A DNA stretch of 64,000 nucleotides. It comes from Domibacillus sp. DTU_2020_1001157_1_SI_ALB_TIR_016 (lineage in GTDB: Bacteria > Bacillota > Bacilli > Bacillales > Domibacillaceae). Below, one piece after another: positions 57,837 through 64,000 of this stretch (the first letter of the stretch is position 1; every line of letters begins with the position of its first letter). The DNA is taken from the NCBI RefSeq assembly GCF_032341995.1, contig NZ_CP135439.1, positions 2,997,501 to 3,061,500 of the forward strand, in the 5' to 3' direction. Under the pieces are notes generated by a model. It was not told where the DNA came from and ran no database searches. It worked only from the letters and a program-made list of their open reading frames with translations. Made by a program: the position numbers and the translations under genes.

Positions 57837-60451
57837 CGGTAAAATAAGAAAAGAACAAGAAAAAGAGTACAAGCCGATAAAGCGAGAAGCGAGAAAAAGA
57901 AAGGCGGATAATACACAAGCTCGACATTGTTTCGTCCCTCTTTTAGCTCAATGCCTGTAAATGCATAATTCGCTTTTTTGATCTCCTGCTTCTCACCATT
58001 TATCGTTAAACGCCAGCCATTTTCATAAGGAAGCGGTATAGCGGCATACTGATTATGGTTCGTATTGTTGTACGTAAAAGAAATGCGGTTCCCTTCCCAG
58101 CGAAGCCCTTCGACAGATGATTGACGGCTTTCAGCTTTTGCTTTCCGCAGCACATCATATGTTTCTTCGTACAGCTGCACATCCTTTAGTTCATAGGTTC
58201 CTTTTGGCACACGAAGGGAAATGCGGCTGTTCGCTTTTACTCTTATCACCAGCTGATCCACGTTCGTCTTATAGATAGAACGGGCCGCTTTTCGGGTTGT
58301 TTTATACTCATTGACTTGAAGTACGTACGAATCTTTATTATCGATTCCTCTTAAAGTAAAGGTAAGGTAGTAATCTTTAACAGACGGATTTGGCTGATTG
58401 ACCACTACATCAATCCCGCCTTTTTCGGATACCTTGAGTATATCCTTCTCATAGGTGGCATGAATAGGTTCGACCGATGTACGTTTCATAATGGATGCAC
58501 TCTCCGGTATAGGAGCTCCCGGCTCTTTACGATCGAGGATAATTCCCGAGAGCATAGCATGTTCTTTGGCCACGGGCGAAGCATTCTTTAATTCCCGCTC
58601 TGAAAATACGGTACTTGTCGTACGGACAAATGGAAGAAGGTTTTCATTTTGATATGCAACGTATTCGCCGGCAGAGACAGCTTCCTTGAACCCATACGGA
58701 ACAGCTTCTTCTTCTTTCTTCTTGATATAATATTTGCCCATTAACAGACTTTCTAAATTAGCACGATCTCCAAGTGTCCCATAGCGGCTGACACTTTCCC
58801 AGCCCATATCTATATAGAGATCTTTTAAATAAAAGAATAAAAGATGCTCATTTAAAATACTTGAGTAAGCACTCATTCCTTTGAAGCCATGAATGATTGG
58901 GGTATTGTTCCGACGCTGAAGTGTCCAGTCAATCCGGGCAAGCGGGTCGGTTTCCTGCTCCTGAATCAAGGCAATCACCTTTTGCTGGTCAGCACCTCGG
59001 TATTGATCACTATTCATATACTCTTTGGACACTTTAAAAGATGTTCCTGAAACCGACAGGCGGTTTTCCTGATAAGCGTTCGCCACTCCTATACTTGTTA
59101 AAATAATCAGCAGCGCCATTACTGATTTTATGTGCCGGCTTTTCCGGATAACAAGAACAAAAAAGACAGCCACGATTATAAATGCAGAAACACCCATCCA
59201 GGCATCTTTTGCACGCTGGAACGTTATAACAGGGTCCAGCACATAAAAAAGAATATATAAAACAGCTGCGCAGGCAAAGGCAACCATGAGCTTTTTTCGT
59301 TTAATTTGAATCGGAATAGAGAGCGCAGCGGCTGCTGTACCACCCACTGTAAGAGACAAAAGATGCTCCCACCGATACTGCGGGGCTGAAAAACCATTAA
59401 AAACACTCGCCGCAAACGGGCTCATATGTAAAAGGACTAAAAAAATCGTCATAAAAGCAAAAAAACGGAACAACGGATTTTGGTACAAAGAAACAAGCAA
59501 GAGACTCAACACGACAAAAGCGGGTATATATACGATTAGGCCATTGATTAAAAAGTTATCAGTAAAACCAATAAGAGGAATTTGCTCCGTGTAAGGCGGC
59601 CGGTAATTATTCAAGAATCCATATACAGCAGGGATAAAAGAAAAAGCACTAATGCCAAATCCCGCAATACCGGTCAGCAAAAACAGCTTAATTTGTTTTT
59701 TTACTGATGTTTCTCCTTCTGAGAGCTTGAAAATCCACCGGAATAAAATATAAATGCCTGCAAGCAAGAAGTTAACATACGAAAAGTAAAAATTATCAAA
59801 TAAGCTGATCGAAACAGCTGCAAGAAAAAACCATGGTTTTTCTTCCCGTATTACTTTTTCGACACCGATTAAAAGCAGTGGAAGCCAAATCATCGAATCC
59901 GAAAAAAATTCCCAGTAGGTCACATACCGAAAGTAAATAATGCTTGTACCATAAACAACCGCACCGACAAAAGCAGGCAGCTTTGAGAGAGTCATGTACC
60001 GAAAGTAAAACGTCGTTATCATCAAAATAACGGTTAGCCTAAGGACGCTGACAACTAAAATGGCATCCGCCCAATAAAAAAGATCCGGCTTTCCAATAAG
60101 TCCTATACTCTCCAGAACAAATGTTACACCTGCTGTAAGAAGAAAAACGATCGAATTAAAAAAATAATAACTAAGCTGTGTATACATACTCCCGCCCAGC
60201 CCAAAATCGGGAGAATAAAAAAACTCGCCTTTTTTAAATTCATTGTAAAGCAGTTCCTTAAAAGGCTGCATTTGTGACAAGCCATCATTCATGCCCGTCA
60301 TGTAATGCCCATCAAACCATTGCATAATAAAAAACAAATGACTCAAAAGAGCCATAATTAAGCTCGATAAAAATAAAAAGAAAAAAGAAGCCTTTTTTCC
60401 TGAAGGGCTTATTTTATGTAAGAATGTAGATGTGTTTTCTCTTTTTCGCAT
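57815..60451 (-). CDS. yfhO: YfhO family glycosyltransferase/membrane protein
   Basis: An 878-residue membrane protein: ~14 helices in residues 20-480 in a GT-C-like arrangement (first loop GHYMTGMNDGLSQMQPFKELLYNE with the catalytic-type Asp), then a large extracytoplasmic domain (~490-850) and a final helix. In B. subtilis YfhO transfers GlcNAc from undecaprenyl phosphate onto lipoteichoic acid outside the cell. It is the last gene of the operon, overlapping gtcA by 43 bp. Confidence 0.9.
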   Translation of the reverse strand: MRKRENTSTFLHKISPSGKKASFFFLFLSSLIMALLSHLFFIMQWFDGHYMTGMNDGLSQMQPFKELLYNEFKKGEFFYSPDFGLGGSMYTQLSYYFFNSIVFLLTAGVTFVLESIGLIGKPDLFYWADAILVVSVLRLTVILMITTFYFRYMTLSKLPAFVGAVVYGTSIIYFRYVTYWEFFSDSMIWLPLLLIGVEKVIREEKPWFFLAAVSISLFDNFYFSYVNFLLAGIYILFRWIFKLSEGETSVKKQIKLFLLTGIAGFGISAFSFIPAVYGFLNNYRPPYTEQIPLIGFTDNFLINGLIVYIPAFVVLSLLLVSLYQNPLFRFFAFMTIFLVLLHMSPFAASVFNGFSAPQYRWEHLLSLTVGGTAAAALSIPIQIKRKKLMVAFACAAVLYILFYVLDPVITFQRAKDAWMGVSAFIIVAVFFVLVIRKSRHIKSVMALLIILTSIGVANAYQENRLSVSGTSFKVSKEYMNSDQYRGADQQKVIALIQEQETDPLARIDWTLQRRNNTPIIHGFKGMSAYSSILNEHLLFFYLKDLYIDMGWESVSRYGTLGDRANLESLLMGKYYIKKKEEEAVPYGFKEAVSAGEYVAYQNENLLPFVRTTSTVFSERELKNASPVAKEHAMLSGIILDRKEPGAPIPESASIMKRTSVEPIHATYEKDILKVSEKGGIDVVVNQPNPSVKDYYLTFTLRGIDNKDSYVLQVNEYKTTRKAARSIYKTNVDQLVIRVKANSRISLRVPKGTYELKDVQLYEETYDVLRKAKAESRQSSVEGLRWEGNRISFTYNNTNHNQYAAIPLPYENGWRLTINGEKQEIKKANYAFTGIELKEGRNNVELVYYPPFFFSLLALSACTLFLVLFLFYRTKRSAS

Positions 60452-60825
60452 GGCTTTTTTAAAATTCTCCCTGTCAGAATAAACGTAGCGGGCAGCGTAA
60501 AGAAAACGGCCACAAGCGGCGCGAAACTACTGTTCATACCAAACTGTTCAACAAACAGATATAATAACACAGCTGTCATCCCTGTATTAAACAGCTGCGT
60601 TAATGGAAACCGGATAAACGCGGACCAAGTCGGCTTTACTTTGTACGTATATAGCGTGTTTAAGAAAAAAGAGCCGATTAAACTGCTGATAAAACCGATC
60701 ATATGCGCGGCAAAAAAATGTAATCCCAATCCATGCAGCATAAGTATGTATACCGCATAATAATGACCGGTGTTAATGACACCAACAATAATAAATTTCA
60801 AAAATTCATTAGGAATAGATAGCAT
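60409..60825 (-). CDS. gtcA: GtcA-like GtrA-family flippase
   Basis: The ATG at 60825 (MLSIPNEFLKFIIVGVINTG) overlaps the csbB end. An upstream start at 60855 lies deep within csbB. A ~138-residue four-helix GtrA protein with FIIVGVINTGHYYAVYIL, SLIGSFFLNTLYTYK and FILTGRIL. GtcA flips the lipid-linked GlcNAc across the membrane for lipoteichoic acid glycosylation. Confidence 0.88.
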   Translation of the reverse strand: MLSIPNEFLKFIIVGVINTGHYYAVYILMLHGLGLHFFAAHMIGFISSLIGSFFLNTLYTYKVKPTWSAFIRFPLTQLFNTGMTAVLLYLFVEQFGMNSSFAPLVAVFFTLPATFILTGRILKKPCEKEKTHLHSYIK

Positions 60826-61777
60826 GTTTTTCTCTCTTTTCTTTTGGTGCCCCAATACTCGTATGCTGAATTAAATAATGAGGCCTCTTTTTCGTTTCGT
60901 TATAAATTCTTCCAATGTATTCTCCGATAATACCCATACAAACAAGCTGAACCCCGCCTAAAAAAAGAACAGCAGAGATAAGAGTAAAGTATCCAGGCAC
61001 GACTACTCCTGTCCGCATGATCTGAACAAAAGTAATGGCTATATAAACAAGCGACATAAATAACACAAGCGCTCCTGTGTAAAAGCAGGCACGAAGAGGC
61101 TTATGGTTGAACGAAACAATCCCATCAATGGCGTAATTCAGAAGTTTTGGGAAAGACCATTTTGTTTCGCCGCATTCTCTGGCTACATTTTCATAAGATA
61201 TAGTTTTCTGTCCATATCCGATCCATGAATACAATCCCTTAGAAAATCGATTTCCTTCACTTAACGTTAACAAGGCATTCACTGCTCTGCGGCTTAAAAG
61301 ACGGAAATCGCCTTCTCCATCTGTCAGTTTTACATCGACTGTATGGTTAACAAGTCGATAAAAGAACGAGGAAATAATAGAGCGAACAGGAGAATCACCA
61401 GTTCGATTCCGCTTGGCAATAACTTGGTCATACCCTTCTTCATATCCTTTTAACAGCTGGGAAATAAGAGAAGGCGGGTGCTGCAAATCGGCATCCATCA
61501 AAATAACCGCATCACCCTGGGCATGCTGAAGACCTGCCAGCATAGCAGACTCTTTTCCAAAATTGCGGGTAAAGGAGATATATTGAACTTCATTACAATG
61601 AAATGCCAGCTGCTTTATAACATCCAGTGTATCATCAGCGCTTCCGTCATCAACAAAAATAACTTCATATGCGTAGAATTGACCATTCATTTCTTGATTG
61701 ATGGCCTGAAGTACTTTAGGGATATTTTCAGCTTCATTGTAGGCTGGAATAATATATGAAATTTTTACCGGTTTCAT
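60809..61777 (-). CDS. csbB: CsbB-like GT2 glycosyltransferase
   Basis: A 322-residue GT-A enzyme: ISYIIPAYNEAENIPKVLQAI, FVDDGSADDT, the catalytic DXD motif MDADLQHPP, then the QXXRW-type region (YGQKTISYENVARECGETKW) and two C-terminal membrane helices (~230-250, 265-290). CsbB links GlcNAc to undecaprenyl phosphate at the inner face. GGAGG precedes the ATG. It starts the csbB-gtcA-yfhO operon. I found no clear sigma-B or sigma-X promoter upstream. Confidence 0.9.
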   Translation of the reverse strand: MKPVKISYIIPAYNEAENIPKVLQAINQEMNGQFYAYEVIFVDDGSADDTLDVIKQLAFHCNEVQYISFTRNFGKESAMLAGLQHAQGDAVILMDADLQHPPSLISQLLKGYEEGYDQVIAKRNRTGDSPVRSIISSFFYRLVNHTVDVKLTDGEGDFRLLSRRAVNALLTLSEGNRFSKGLYSWIGYGQKTISYENVARECGETKWSFPKLLNYAIDGIVSFNHKPLRACFYTGALVLFMSLVYIAITFVQIMRTGVVVPGYFTLISAVLFLGGVQLVCMGIIGEYIGRIYNETKKRPHYLIQHTSIGAPKEKREKHAIYS

Positions 61778-62183
61778 CCTGTCATCCTCCGTCTCTTTTA
61801 CGTCTTAATTCATCATTCTTTTCAAGCAGGTGGATAGTCCACTCGCCCGCTTCATGATTTAGGTGACCTTATCCGATGTGAAGGTATAGGTATCAACTCC
61901 TTATATTATTAGCTAAAAATGCTTTGAACATTCTTTTTGAAAAGAAATCAAAAGGAAAATAAAAAAGAGGATTACTCCTATGCTTCATCCACCTCCACCT
62001 TTTATGCTTTTTACACCCCGATTAGACATAATAAAAGATAAACGAAATGATTCCTTTAAAGGAGTGGAATCTAGGAAGAAGGCAGTGTCACTTTCACACG
62101 TATTCAAATTTACTCTACCCTGCCCTTATTAGGTTAAAACGTTTATCCCTTTGAAATCACACCCAGTATCTTACAAACAAAAC
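61778..62183. other. Intergenic region upstream of csbB
   Basis: About 400 A/T-rich bases between csbB and the ribosomal RNA terminator. A 50-codon plus-strand frame (61980-62132, proline-rich start) has only a weak site and I do not accept it. No strong promoter could be fixed by eye. Confidence 0.5.
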
Positions 62184-62232
62184 AAAAAAACACGCTCATT
62201 CAAATTTTACATTTGAATGAGCGTGTTTTCAA
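62184..62232 (-). terminator. Terminator of the ribosomal RNA operon
   Basis: A long stem, AAACACGCTCATTCAAAT with its exact complement ATTTGAATGAGCGTGTTT, lies just after 5S with flanking A and T runs. It ends the minus-strand rrn operon. Confidence 0.9.
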
Positions 62233-62248
62233 TACAGATCACATTATT

Positions 62249-62365
<117 letters not shown>

Positions 62366-62457
62366 ACTATGAAGTTTGAAAGAAGTGTTCTTTCAAAACT
62401 GGATAGAAGCGTTATTGTATGGGTAAAAAACCTTTCTGTTACACGCCAAGTGTACAT

Positions 62458-64000
<1,543 letters not shown>

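Noticed and set aside
61778..62110. Possible sigma-B promoter for csbB (GTTTAT ... GGGTGT)
   Set aside because: The spacing between the two boxes is about 19 bases, too long for sigma-B, so I do not call it.
61980..62132. A 50-codon frame starting MLHPPPPFML upstream of csbB
   Set aside because: Only a weak upstream site, no family resemblance and no supporting neighbours. Too little to call a gene.

Overview
The window is a stretch of a low-to-mid GC Firmicute chromosome, almost certainly a member of the Bacillaceae. The evidence is the gene content (natKRAB, ppaC, a TPP-riboswitch thi operon, maeN/malKR, dctBSRP, yugO, comQXPA, bpsAB, csbB-gtcA-yfhO), AGGAGG ribosome binding sites, frequent TTG/GTG starts, a sigma-W promoter, TnrA/GlnR boxes and a cre site. 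I cannot name the species. It is ordinary core/accessory chromosome: I see no prophage, no CRISPR array and no intact transposase. All gene functions are inferred from protein motifs and family resemblance read by eye.

Layout. 1-2.7 kb: envelope-stress operon (DUF4178, PspA, DUF4247 lipoprotein, DUF350, spermidine-synthase-like membrane protein) behind a perfect sigma-W-type promoter. 2.8-8.8 kb: lipid kinase, HTH protein, HAD phosphatase, PH-domain protein, YceI, YitT, plus a 345-bp element with covarying hairpin ends (6930-7274). 9-12.5 kb: NatK/NatR two-component system divergent from the NatAB ABC exporter. 12.5-20.9 kb: ppaC, transporters, a cysteine-free uracil-DNA glycosylase, a lipoprotein, an SDR-lactonase pair, a LysR/MFS divergent pair and a small FbpA-like protein. 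21-25 kb: thiamine thiazole operon (tenI-thiO-thiS-thiG-thiF) under a TPP riboswitch.

26.9-36.5 kb is a C4-dicarboxylate region: MaeN malate transporter, MalKR two-component system translationally coupled to a BASS-family symporter, then DctS/DctR, the DctB binding protein and the DctP transporter. Between dctB and dctP lie four 9-bp tandem repeats and a cre site. 36.5-40 kb: AAC(6')-like acetyltransferase, YugO potassium channel, PAS histidine kinase. 40-44 kb is a comQXPA quorum-sensing locus with two peculiarities. The candidate comX lies on the opposite strand from comQ, comP and comA, and the start of comA looks frameshifted.

44-47 kb: NAD salvage (pncB, pncA) with a Nudix/NrtR-type gene. 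47-53.5 kb: a LacI regulator with its own palindromic operator, an aldo-keto reductase, paired fluoride channels, a VOC protein, an EamA transporter, YwaF, and amtB with two perfect TnrA/GlnR boxes. 53.5-57.7 kb: DUF294 nucleotidyltransferase, DnaQ-like exonuclease, the type III polyketide pair bpsA-bpsB and a ZIP-like membrane protein. 57.8-61.8 kb: csbB-gtcA-yfhO, the lipoteichoic-acid glycosylation trio. 62.2-64 kb: the end of a ribosomal RNA operon on the minus strand (terminator, 5S, 3' half of 23S), running off the window.
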